Shown here: positions 34,014 through 39,496 of the stretch, in pieces
How the letters are laid out: each line of letters starts with the position of its first letter
Position numbering within the stretch: the first letter of the stretch is position 1
Source of the DNA: a virus
DNA length: 39,496 nt
Direction: 5' to 3' (one strand)
Virus record (IMG/VR): IMGVR_UViG_3300044639_000747
Coordinates: 1 to 39,496 of that record
Position numbers and translations under genes: made by a program
The notes under the pieces: model-generated
The model's input: only the letters and a program-made list of their open reading frames with translations
Databases searched by the model: none
Told to the model about the DNA's origin: nothing

Positions 34014-34348
34014 TAGTAACCTGCTTCCTCCAATAGTTTATACCATCCATGTACTGGCATTGTGGCGTACCACAAGCCAACATCGGTAGTACCTTTCTTC
34101 TTGTGTATTACTACACCGGTATCTGCCTTGTCGTTATGCATCTCAACGTCTAACTCTTTGAGCCATGCTGAGAGTTCCATGCGCTGATGGTTCTTTACCT
34201 CGATAACAAGACCAGGGATGCCAGCAATATCGCCCCTGTCAAGAAGACCAGATAGTGCTCGTCGTTCCACATGCTTTCTCCCCTTACTGTTGAGCCAATT
34301 AACTACAGCAGTTTCTGCTGAGGTACCTTTTTGTTTACTCTTACTCAC
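34013..34348 (-). CDS. Holliday-junction-resolvase-like PD-(D/E)XK nuclease
   Basis: A 111-aa protein with KGTSAETAVVNWLNSKG (Glu in the first helix), ERRALSGLLDRGDIAGIPG (catalytic Asp) and LVIEVKNH (E-x-K). These are the motifs of Hjc-like resolvases common in actinophages. I start it at GTG 34348, overlapping the stop of the small upstream gene (GTGAGTAA). An ATG at 34414 would extend it through that gene. It should process branched DNA during replication or before packaging. Confidence 0.85.
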   Translation of the reverse strand: MSKSKQKGTSAETAVVNWLNSKGRKHVERRALSGLLDRGDIAGIPGLVIEVKNHQRMELSAWLKELDVEMHNDKADTGVVIHKKKGTTDVGLWYATMPVHGWYKLLEEAGY

Positions 34349-34487
34349 GTAGTTCTCGTTCCAGTTCGGCAATAAGTTTCTTTGCGTAGTGTCTGATGTT
34401 CCTATCGCATTCAACTATGTGAATAAAGATTGTCGTTGTCTCTTGTTCTTGATGACACTGATTACACTTAATTCTTTTCTTTCTCAT
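34341..34487 (-). CDS. Small CxxC protein (48 aa)
   Basis: A 48-aa basic protein opening MRKKRIKCNQCHQEQE, with a third Cys at 27 and a charged helical tail (KKLIAELERELRE). It could be a partial zinc ribbon using C8, C11, H12 and C27. It starts 3 nt after the upstream stop with a purine-rich GGAGAG leader, and its stop overlaps the resolvase GTG start. Function unknown. Confidence 0.7.
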   Translation of the reverse strand: MRKKRIKCNQCHQEQETTTIFIHIVECDRNIRHYAKKLIAELERELRE

Positions 34488-34490
34488 ATC

Positions 34491-34889
34491 TCACGCTCTC
34501 CCAGTTGCATACTCAAACCATTCGCTCAAGTATTCTTTGAATGTAATTGGATAGGTAAGTCTTTTACCATCTTTCCATACTTCATAGTAGTACACAGTTT
34601 GTGTGCTAGTGTCACCCATACCAAAGACAACATGAAAACCATGCTGCTTAGATAGTTCCCATAAGGCAATGGCTTGACCTGTCTTTATGTTTACCTCAGG
34701 TCGTTCACCTTTACCATCCCAGTGCTTCATCTCAACTACTAGGAACTTACCTCTACGCTCGGCAAAGAATGGCACGAAGCCATCCATGTCTGACATAGTG
34801 CAGTTGCCCCACGATTCCGTAAAGCCCCATGCATCCCACTCCCATGTATTCTTGAGGTGAGTATCCATGTCACGTATGTAGTGCGTCAT
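34491..34889 (-). CDS. PD-(D/E)XK-type endonuclease-like protein (132 aa)
   Basis: A 132-aa protein with SDMDGFVPFFAE (Asp), FLVVEMKHW (E-x-K) and TGQAIALWELS (Gln helix), the order seen in small phage PD-(D/E)XK or VRR-NUC-like nucleases. Similar proteins are frequent in actinophage replication regions. It overlaps the ATPase gene by ATGA. Probable DNA endonuclease; substrate unknown. Confidence 0.75.
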   Translation of the reverse strand: MTHYIRDMDTHLKNTWEWDAWGFTESWGNCTMSDMDGFVPFFAERRGKFLVVEMKHWDGKGERPEVNIKTGQAIALWELSKQHGFHVVFGMGDTSTQTVYYYEVWKDGKRLTYPITFKEYLSEWFEYATGRA

Positions 34890-35668
34890 CGTGCTTCCTC
34901 TAGGTCAGCCAAGTACATGTACTCAGGATTGAATCGCAGCCACACTGGTGTGTTACCGGAGGGGTCAGCCTTACCATAACGATTCTTTACAGGTGCAACA
35001 GCCATCATTTCTTGGTGTTGTCCGACTGTAAGGATGAGTGCTGGTAGTTGATTAACCATTCCCTGTACTGCGCTTCGTGGTGGGCATGGGTCTGCGCTGT
35101 AGGATTCTTTAGTGTGGTGCAATACAAGCACAGCCGCATTGGTATCTCTTGCAAGGTACTTCAACTCCTTCATAGCAGAGCGCATACCACCAAACTCCTC
35201 GCCACCATCCATCGCCACATCCATGAGGTTATCTACAATGATTAGTGCAGGTGATTCACCTAGCAATTCTTCGATTGCTGTTACCTCATCATCAATGTCA
35301 CCAAGTCCAGGGTTGGAGTCGAATGACCAGTAGATGTGTCGTGCTTGGGCTAGTGCTTGCTTGGCTTGCTCTGGATTGTCAGAGATTATCTTCTCTGATT
35401 CTGATTGTGAATTACCAGTAATCATTGAGTACAATCTCATTGCCATAGTGTGTGCATTGGTATCCGCTGATAGGTACAGAGTTGGTGCTTGCATTCGCAA
35501 GGCCAGCGCAAGGGCAAGTGTGGATTTACCTGCCCCTGGCTGACCTGCAATCATGCTTATCTCTGACCTACGGAGGATGATTTGATTCTCCTCAAATGCA
35601 CGAAACACTGGTGGCATAGGCTCGCCCCCTATATCGGGGCGACCTACTGCTCTCATTAGTGTCTTCAT
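34886..35668 (-). CDS. RecA/DnaB-like replicative ATPase (helicase-like)
   Basis: A 260-aa protein with Walker A GQPGAGKST (residues 42-50), Walker B ALIIVDN (141-147) and a sensor-like VLVLHHTKES near 175. It lacks a DnaB N-terminal domain and resembles the short RepA/DnaB-type ATPases of phage replication modules. With primase and nucleases in the same operon, a replicative helicase or helicase-loader role is likely. The sequence near the C-terminus (VAPVKNRYG) matches the DNA-binding loop region of this class. Confidence 0.85.
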   Translation of the reverse strand: MKTLMRAVGRPDIGGEPMPPVFRAFEENQIILRRSEISMIAGQPGAGKSTLALALALRMQAPTLYLSADTNAHTMAMRLYSMITGNSQSESEKIISDNPEQAKQALAQARHIYWSFDSNPGLGDIDDEVTAIEELLGESPALIIVDNLMDVAMDGGEEFGGMRSAMKELKYLARDTNAAVLVLHHTKESYSADPCPPRSAVQGMVNQLPALILTVGQHQEMMAVAPVKNRYGKADPSGNTPVWLRFNPEYMYLADLEEAR

Positions 35669-35692
35669 GTTATCTCCTAGGTAGTGATTAGA

Positions 35693-36151
35693 TTAGATGC
35701 TATTCCAAGCAGGGTCTTTCTTGGTGAGCCACTGTGGTGGACACTGGTCTGGTGTACCCTTAGGTGTTGGACAGAAGTAACCCTTCCATTCACCCTTAGC
35801 ACCGTTACCCTTACGACCAATCATTGAACCGTGTGAACACGATACCTGACCTGCTGATGTAGGCAGTGGTGTACTGGTTGGTGGTGGTACTGGTGCAAAT
35901 CCAGTAGTTACTGGTGTCTCACTTACTACTGTCCCACCTAACGAAGCAACCACTGTATCGATTGCGCTGTTACTGGGAGATACCGGTGGCATACCTGTCA
36001 GTACTTGCTCTAGTGTTGCAATAGCATCTGCTGCACCCTCTGCTACAAGTGCATTGATGTTACTGATTAGTTCTTCTGCACTATCTCCACGTGCTGTGAC
36101 TATAGTACCCTTGGTAGTCTTAACATTGACTACATAGTTTTTCTCTGTCAT
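35693..36151 (-). CDS. Conserved actinophage protein with C-terminal zinc-binding motif (152 aa)
   Basis: A 152-aa protein. Residues 1-50 form a small alpha/beta region, residues 55-105 are Pro/Thr/Val-rich linker, and the C-terminus reads CSHGSMIGRKG...WKGYFCPTPKGTPDQCPPQW, a Cys/His motif often seen at the end of actinophage replication-region proteins. Start 36151 is preferred because GGAAGGAAAG precedes it and it overlaps the previous stop. An ssDNA-binding accessory role is possible but not shown. Confidence 0.7.
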   Translation of the reverse strand: MTEKNYVVNVKTTKGTIVTARGDSAEELISNINALVAEGAADAIATLEQVLTGMPPVSPSNSAIDTVVASLGGTVVSETPVTTGFAPVPPPTSTPLPTSAGQVSCSHGSMIGRKGNGAKGEWKGYFCPTPKGTPDQCPPQWLTKKDPAWNSI

Positions 36152-36798
36152 TACTTTCCTTCCTTGTTCCATTCGCATTCTGTCTTAAATCCACACATCT
36201 TGCAGTGATTGTAGTTAGGCATGAACAGTGCAGACTTACGTGCTCTGTCGAAGTCACCAACTATTTTCTCTATCATGTTCTTAGTGTAGAAGTCTAGGTC
36301 AATCAGTGGTGATGTTGTACCACTACGTGCCATCCAGTAAGTACCATACTTTGGTCGGATACCAAAGGTCTTCTCCATACCCACAGCATACAGTGCTAAC
36401 TGTAAGTCTGATGATGGTGTGTACTTACCAGTCTTTAAGTCTACAATAACTAACTCACCATCTGGTGTCACCATCACACGGTCAATACCCATTTGGACTG
36501 GGACATCCCCCATGTGTGGGGTCATTGAGATTTCAATGGCAGGCTTGCCATCAGGGGTAGTCCATACACTCCAGCCTAGTTGACCAGTCCGGAACTGAAC
36601 CCATGAGTCCAGCATATTGCGACCCTCTTCAAGCCACCACTTCTCATCTTCCCCGTCTGGGTTAGCCTTAGTGGTACGCCCTGCCTTGCGCCAGAGTGCC
36701 GAATCCTGCCCCGTAGAGGCACTGTGAGCGGTCTTAACCTTATCCCACGTATCTTTCCACACCTTGTCCAGGAATGCTGGCTCTGTTGCTTGAATCAT
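36151..36798 (-). CDS. Cas4/RecB-like PD-(D/E)XK nuclease, C-terminal part
   Basis: A 215-aa protein with nuclease motifs GIDRV (Asp 106), ELVIVDLKTGK (Asp 120, Lys 122) and DLQLALYA (Gln 133), ending in a C-x2-C-x5-C cluster (Cys 199, 202, 208). Cas4 and AddB-type nucleases bind a 4Fe-4S cluster with one N-terminal Cys and three C-terminal Cys; the first is in the separate upstream gene. The two overlap by ATGA, and a -1 shift at the junction would fuse them into 282 aa, the usual full length. Probable DNA end-processing exonuclease. Confidence 0.85.
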   Translation of the reverse strand: MIQATEPAFLDKVWKDTWDKVKTAHSASTGQDSALWRKAGRTTKANPDGEDEKWWLEEGRNMLDSWVQFRTGQLGWSVWTTPDGKPAIEISMTPHMGDVPVQMGIDRVMVTPDGELVIVDLKTGKYTPSSDLQLALYAVGMEKTFGIRPKYGTYWMARSGTTSPLIDLDFYTKNMIEKIVGDFDRARKSALFMPNYNHCKMCGFKTECEWNKEGK

Positions 36799-37001
36799 TT
36801 GCCCAACTCCTCATACATAGCATGGTCAAAGGCTTCAGTAGCCTCATGAACTGATGAACCTCCTACTAACCACCAAGAACCGTCCTCTTTTAACTGAACG
36901 ATACGTGATAGGTAGTACTTCCAACCACAATCTAACCATGTGGTTAGTTGTGAGTATGAGATATGACTTGGTAAATCATATCCATTTATTTTCACAGACA
37001 T
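36795..37001 (-). CDS. Cas4/RecB-like nuclease, N-terminal part (68 aa)
   Basis: A 68-aa protein with ISYSQLTTWLDCGWKYYLSRI, the typical first helix of Cas4/RecB-family nucleases, including the lone N-terminal cluster cysteine (Cys 25), and later GGSSVHEATEAF (His motif of RecB-type nucleases). AAAGGA precedes the ATG. It stops at TGA overlapping the next start. It cannot be active alone, so it must pair with or be fused by frameshift to the downstream 215-aa part. Confidence 0.82.
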   Translation of the reverse strand: MSVKINGYDLPSHISYSQLTTWLDCGWKYYLSRIVQLKEDGSWWLVGGSSVHEATEAFDHAMYEELGK

Positions 37002-37029
37002 CTAGTGTCCTTTCTATTGTTACTTGCGT

Positions 37030-37103
37030 GGCAGCAACAGGGATTGCACCCGAACAATCAGATGATACTTCCCCTTATCATCTGTTGACCACTTGGTGCT
37101 GCC
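37030..37103 (-). ncRNA. tRNA-like structured element in the replication-operon leader
   Basis: This 74-nt stretch has a perfect 7-bp acceptor-like stem (GGCAGCA with TGCTGCC) and a T-arm-like hairpin just inside the 3' side (TCGGG-TGCAATC-CCTGT), at exact tRNA spacing. A D-loop-like AAGTGGTCAA is present but cannot form a D stem. The anticodon arm is replaced by a 9-bp helix (CAGATGATA/TATCATCTG) with an 8-nt loop AGGGGAAG lacking the U33-anticodon layout. No CCA is encoded. It may be a degenerate tRNA, a tRNA mimic, or the regulatory leader of the nuclease gene 28 nt downstream. No anticodon can be assigned. Confidence 0.45.
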
Positions 37104-37172
37104 TTGTGGTGGTGAGCATGAACTGACACACACCCACCACCCATCACTAGGAGAGTAATGAACAACTATACG

Positions 37173-37191
37173 GAAACCCTTAAGGGGTTTC
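37173..37191. repeat. Leader hairpin GAAACCC/GGGTTTC
   Basis: A perfect 7-bp stem with a 5-nt loop in the transcribed leader, about 20 nt downstream of the -10 box at 37210-37215. No T-run follows on the minus strand, so it is more likely an RNA-stabilising or attenuation element than a terminator. Confidence 0.5.
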
Positions 37192-37209
37192 TTATATAGT
37201 ATATAACTA

Positions 37210-37237
37210 AGTATAATGATTTATTACCTCGTGTCAA
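37210..37237 (-). promoter_or_regulatory. Sigma-70-type promoter for the replication operon
   Basis: On the minus strand TTGACA (37237-37232) and TATACT (37215-37210) are separated by 16 bp. The -35 box is perfect and the -10 matches at five of six positions. It overlaps the 3' end of the 110-aa gene and would start transcription near 37203, giving a leader of about 200 nt with a hairpin and the tRNA-like element. Confidence 0.72.
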
Positions 37238-37556
37238 ATAAATCACCTTGTATCGGCGTGTCGTTGAAGATTTTCGTGGGTGCAAGCACCTTGAATACCT
37301 TAGCAACATCACCGGACTTAAGTGCTTGTATGTTACCACGACCCTCGAAGTCCTTGGTAGCCATAGCCTCTGACTCGTATGGTCCAAAGAGAAATTGTCC
37401 CACACCTTGATAGTTAACACCAACCACATACACATCGCGGTCACGACGCATGTCGTCTAGCATCTTCCAAATAATTTCTGCTAGATACACTACGTCATGG
37501 TGCTCCTGTTCAAGTACATCAGCGATAGCATCAAGTTCTTTCTTTCTTGTTCTCAC
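37224..37556 (-). CDS. Hypothetical protein (110 aa)
   Basis: Unrecognised 110-aa protein: an N-terminal charged helix (KKELDAIADVLEQEHHDVVYL), then a short beta/alpha region (VYVVGVNYQGVGQFLFGPYES) and a C-terminal FNDTPIQGDLF. It starts at GTG overlapping the stop of the preceding mini-gene (GTGA), with AGGAG upstream. The internal promoter for the replication operon lies in its 3' end. Confidence 0.7.
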   Translation of the reverse strand: MRTRKKELDAIADVLEQEHHDVVYLAEIIWKMLDDMRRDRDVYVVGVNYQGVGQFLFGPYESEAMATKDFEGRGNIQALKSGDVAKVFKVLAPTKIFNDTPIQGDLFDTR

Positions 37557-37672
37557 TTGACTCCTAACATCCTCATAACTTTTTCATAACGATTTATGGT
37601 TGTCTTTGCATTTGATAAAGAAATCAACAACACAAGGTTAAGTGCATAGGACAGTGCGTTAATCCATCTCAC
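37553..37672 (-). CDS. Small membrane mini-protein (39 aa)
   Basis: A 39-aa frame starting at GTG with AAGGAG 8 nt upstream and stopping in GTGA overlap with the next gene. It has one hydrophobic helix (INALSYALNLVLLISL) followed by a basic amphipathic tail (TTINRYEKVMRML). It fills the only gap in this part of the chain. Its size and topology recall toxin-like or membrane-signalling peptides, but function is unknown. Confidence 0.65.
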   Translation of the reverse strand: MRWINALSYALNLVLLISLSNAKTTINRYEKVMRMLGVK

Positions 37673-37853
37673 CAGATATCTCCTTAAGGTAATCGTCTGC
37701 ATGCTCTACGTCATGTGCTATGTGTTCATAGTATGCAGCAGATACAACTAACATCTTAAGGGCAGGGTGTGCACGTGTATTCCACCACACACCTGCCTCC
37801 TCTCTGAACTCATCTGTCATGTCGAGCAGGAACAATGGACTGTTATCTTCCAT
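37659..37853 (-). CDS. Hypothetical acidic protein (64 aa)
   Basis: A 64-aa acidic, mainly helical protein (REEAGVWWNTRAHPALKMLV, EHADDYLKEIS). The start at 37853 overlaps the preceding stop; upstream in-frame ATGs exist (to 37901), so the true start is not certain. Function unknown. Confidence 0.6.
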   Translation of the reverse strand: MEDNSPLFLLDMTDEFREEAGVWWNTRAHPALKMLVVSAAYYEHIAHDVEHADDYLKEISGEMD

Positions 37854-38067
37854 AGTCTTGCTCACTATCATAGTCAGTGACCCACTCGAGACGTTGCTCA
37901 TCTGTAATTATCTTCTCATAGTTACAGTCGGGACAATAACTAACAGTAGTGCCATCATCATCTGCCGGTACGTCTATGTCAATGACCTCGACACCACACT
38001 CAGGACAATCCCAATCATCACTTCTGTCACTGGTAAGCCAGCCTGACCCATGTAAACTATTGCTCAT
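37843..38067 (-). CDS. Zinc-ribbon protein (74 aa)
   Basis: A 74-aa acidic protein with paired CPEC and CPDC motifs about 23 residues apart, a classic zinc ribbon. GGAG precedes the ATG at 38067 by 9 nt and the frame overlaps the end of the WhiB gene. Likely binds one zinc; a transcription or adaptor role is possible. Confidence 0.75.
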   Translation of the reverse strand: MSNSLHGSGWLTSDRSDDWDCPECGVEVIDIDVPADDDGTTVSYCPDCNYEKIITDEQRLEWVTDYDSEQDYGR

Positions 38068-38458
38068 CTTCATCATCTCCATCCATGTTTCTTATGATAG
38101 TAACGGGTACATCATAGGTGATTTCTTCTAACAGTATGTTCTTCATTGAGCGTATGCTATGTCTTTCCATAGCAGTAAGCCCACCCCAGAATCCAAACCG
38201 TTCGTGCTTGATACTATATTCCCTACATGTATCAAGTATAGGGCATTCCAAACACATACGACGTAGGTACGCATGCTGTATTGGCTTGCTTGACATACTG
38301 CGTATGTACTCACGGTTACCTATTGGTGTAACGGTTGACCTCTCAGTGTACAGGTCATCTTCATAGAAGATATCTAGTCCGATACCTGCACATGCAGCAC
38401 CTTCAAAGTTTGGTACTTGCAGTTCTAGTTCACTCATACGTTCGCGTGTCATGGTCAT
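38057..38458 (-). CDS. whiB: WhiB-family Fe-S transcription factor
   Basis: A 133-aa protein with the four WhiB cysteines: Cys 23 (AAC), then Cys 69, Cys 72 and Cys 78 (C-x2-C-x5-C), and the beta-turn motif GFWGG at 89-93 followed by LTAMER. These should hold a 4Fe-4S cluster and bind the host principal sigma factor region 4. The C-terminus beyond the turn is unusually long and acidic and lacks the usual Arg-rich DNA-binding patch, so it may act mainly by blocking host sigma. The family is confined to actinobacteria and their phages, which fixes the host phylum. Confidence 0.92.
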   Translation of the reverse strand: MTMTRERMSELELQVPNFEGAACAGIGLDIFYEDDLYTERSTVTPIGNREYIRSMSSKPIQHAYLRRMCLECPILDTCREYSIKHERFGFWGGLTAMERHSIRSMKNILLEEITYDVPVTIIRNMDGDDEDEQ

Positions 38459-38744
38459 CTTCTCTCTGTGCTAGTGTGTTGTACCCTGGAAATTGATAAA
38501 CAACAACTGGTTCATCATCTACATTCTGGTACTCAACGGTCAGTACCCCTGCTTGGTCAAGCCCTGATGGAATCAAGGGAACACCACCATCTACGGTGAT
38601 GAACCTATCTAGTGCATTGTATACAATAGCCTCGTCAGTTATTGGGTGCTGACCTAGCCCGTACTCACCACTGTCTAGCATGTCCTTGAGTATCTCATCA
38701 TGGAAGTACTCAACCTGATATGTAATCTTAATTATCTCACTCAT
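38430..38744 (-). CDS. Hypothetical protein (104 aa)
   Basis: Unrecognised 104-aa acidic protein with mixed strand and helix (IIKITYQVEYFHDEILKDML, then VLTVEYQNVDDEPVVVYQF). It follows the amidotransferase gene by 1 nt and overlaps the WhiB gene by 29 bp. Function unknown. Confidence 0.7.
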   Translation of the reverse strand: MSEIIKITYQVEYFHDEILKDMLDSGEYGLGQHPITDEAIVYNALDRFITVDGGVPLIPSGLDQAGVLTVEYQNVDDEPVVVYQFPGYNTLAQREDDHDTRTYE

Positions 38745-38745
38745 A

Positions 38746-39496
38746 TTACCAATCCAATTTCTCTAGTTGTTCTTGCTTCCACCAGTAGTCGTTATCTCTA
38801 ACAGTACTGTTAGCCCTGTTGGGTGTGTAGCACATGCAGTGTGCCATGTGTTCGTTGCAGTCTATACATGTATTACATGCAGTGCAAGCCCCCTCGTTGT
38901 AGTCGTCCTCTCGTAGGTGTGAGTAGCAATGGTAGCATACATCATAGATAGTTCTGACGGTACCGTCAGCATCAAGTAATTCATCAGATGATAGCAATAG
39001 ATTCTTATCGTTAGTGAATAGGTCATAGTCTTCCTTAGATGCATAGCCGTTGTAGTAACTACCGGTACTGCCGTATGACCAGTAACTGCGTGACTTGTAC
39101 GAGGTGTTAGACCACCAGATACCGTCAACCCAGTGACCGTCTTTCTCGTTGAGAATGTATACCTCTTGCGCTAAGTCAGGTGAGGTACTCAAGATTGCTA
39201 TCTTGCTACCTCTAGCCCAGTCCTCTAGTTGCTTGAAGTAAACGGGGTCGTCAAGCACATCGACACCCATGTTAGGTAGCAATTCTTCAGCAAAGATACG
39301 GGTATCTGAGCGTTTGTCACCTGCTTTGGGTGTGATAGGTAGCATACCATTGTGACCTAACACAATATCCTTGCGACCGTCAACCCTGAATGGGTGGTTG
39401 TTATCCACGTGTGTCGTACCATGTGTGGTAAGACGGGCATGGAACATGCCGATAGCATTAGGATTCTTATCTAACTCAGCAAAGAACCTGTCAATG
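38746..39496 (-). CDS. Class II glutamine amidotransferase, C-terminal part with zinc cluster (gene crosses the join)
   Basis: This is the rest of the 299-aa protein that starts at 197. It shows the class II amidotransferase motifs FHARLTTHGT (from residue 68), NNHPF (82-86) and VLGHNGMLP (95-103), equivalent to the glutamine-binding Arg and the oxyanion Asn-Gly of GlmS-type domains. Residues 115-140 are Tyr/Ser/Gly-rich. Residues 237-272 hold eight cysteines (CYHC, CTACNTCIDC, CMC), a zinc-ribbon cluster like that at the start of the amidoligase. One operator palindrome lies inside the gene. The open frame continues past the window end because of the join. Confidence 0.85.
   Translation of the reverse strand, partial: IDRFFAELDKNPNAIGMFHARLTTHGTTHVDNNHPFRVDGRKDIVLGHNGMLPITPKAGDKRSDTRIFAEELLPNMGVDVLDDPVYFKQLEDWARGSKIAILSTSPDLAQEVYILNEKDGHWVDGIWWSNTSYKSRSYWSYGSTGSYYNGYASKEDYDLFTNDKNLLLSSDELLDADGTVRTIYDVCYHCYSHLREDDYNEGACTACNTCIDCNEHMAHCMCYTPNRANSTVRDNDYWWKQEQLEKLDW
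38954..38969. promoter_or_regulatory. Palindromic operator candidate, copy 6
   Basis: Perfect CTGACGGTACCGTCAG inside the amidotransferase coding sequence, where it is read in a different codon phase from copies 1 and 2. It is 1.9 kb from copy 1 across the join. Confidence 0.72.
39449..39496. repeat. Terminal direct repeat, right copy
   Basis: Exact copy of 1-48. Confidence 0.95.

Noticed and set aside
34013-34414. Resolvase start at ATG 34414
   Set aside because: It would overlap the 48-aa CxxC gene by 74 bp, whereas the GTG at 34348 overlaps only its stop; the extra residues look unrelated to the family.

Overview
This window is a complete or nearly complete genome of a tailed, podovirus-like phage of about 39.4 kb. 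The first 48 bases are repeated exactly at the end, and one gene reads in frame across the join. The natural map is therefore circular or circularly permuted, with a unit of 39,448 bp. The host is most likely an actinobacterium of fairly low GC. The evidence is a WhiB-type Fe-S regulator, a proteasome-fold Ntn protease next to the portal, a consensus actinobacterial-type parS site, and several small proteins of kinds common in actinophages. A freshwater Nanopelagicales-type host would fit, but that is inference. I see no integrase, no DNA polymerase and no ParA/ParB.

Layout. The right-facing (+) late module runs from 3740 to 30737: terminase, portal, proteasome-like protease, a giant 1882-aa virion protein with two smaller companions, scaffold, N4-gp56-like capsid protein, a collagen-like fibre with an adjacent glycosyltransferase, a block of seven short lysine-rich or metal-binding proteins, tail proteins, a second fibre sharing its C-terminal domain with the first, and a lysis/envelope cassette. 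A strong bidirectional hairpin terminator at 30751-30786 ends it. The left-facing (-) module runs from 3040 through the join down to 30794. It holds an HTH protein; a chain of very small genes leading into an amidoligase plus class II glutamine amidotransferase pair; WhiB and small zinc or membrane proteins; then, from a good promoter at 37210-37237, replication and recombination genes (a split Cas4/RecB-like nuclease, a RecA/DnaB-like ATPase, two further PD-(D/E)XK nucleases, a primase in two overlapping genes, an Nmad1-like protein, a metallophosphoesterase and a sigma-like factor). Most adjacent genes overlap by ATGA or TAATG, so translation is heavily coupled.

Control. Between the two arms (3041-3739) is a 700-bp region packed with dyads, including a parS-like site, a CRP/GlxR-like TGTGA-N6-TCACA site and one copy of a 16-bp palindrome, CTGACGGTACCGTCAG. 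That palindrome occurs six times, all within about 3.8 kb of the circular map over the early small-gene and amidoligase region, like a dispersed operator array. The most unusual parts are this array with parS beside it, the zinc-rich amidoligase/amidotransferase pair, the Fe-S nuclease whose four cysteines are split over two reading frames, a tRNA-like element in the replication leader, and a threonine-rich collagen fibre beside a glycosyltransferase.
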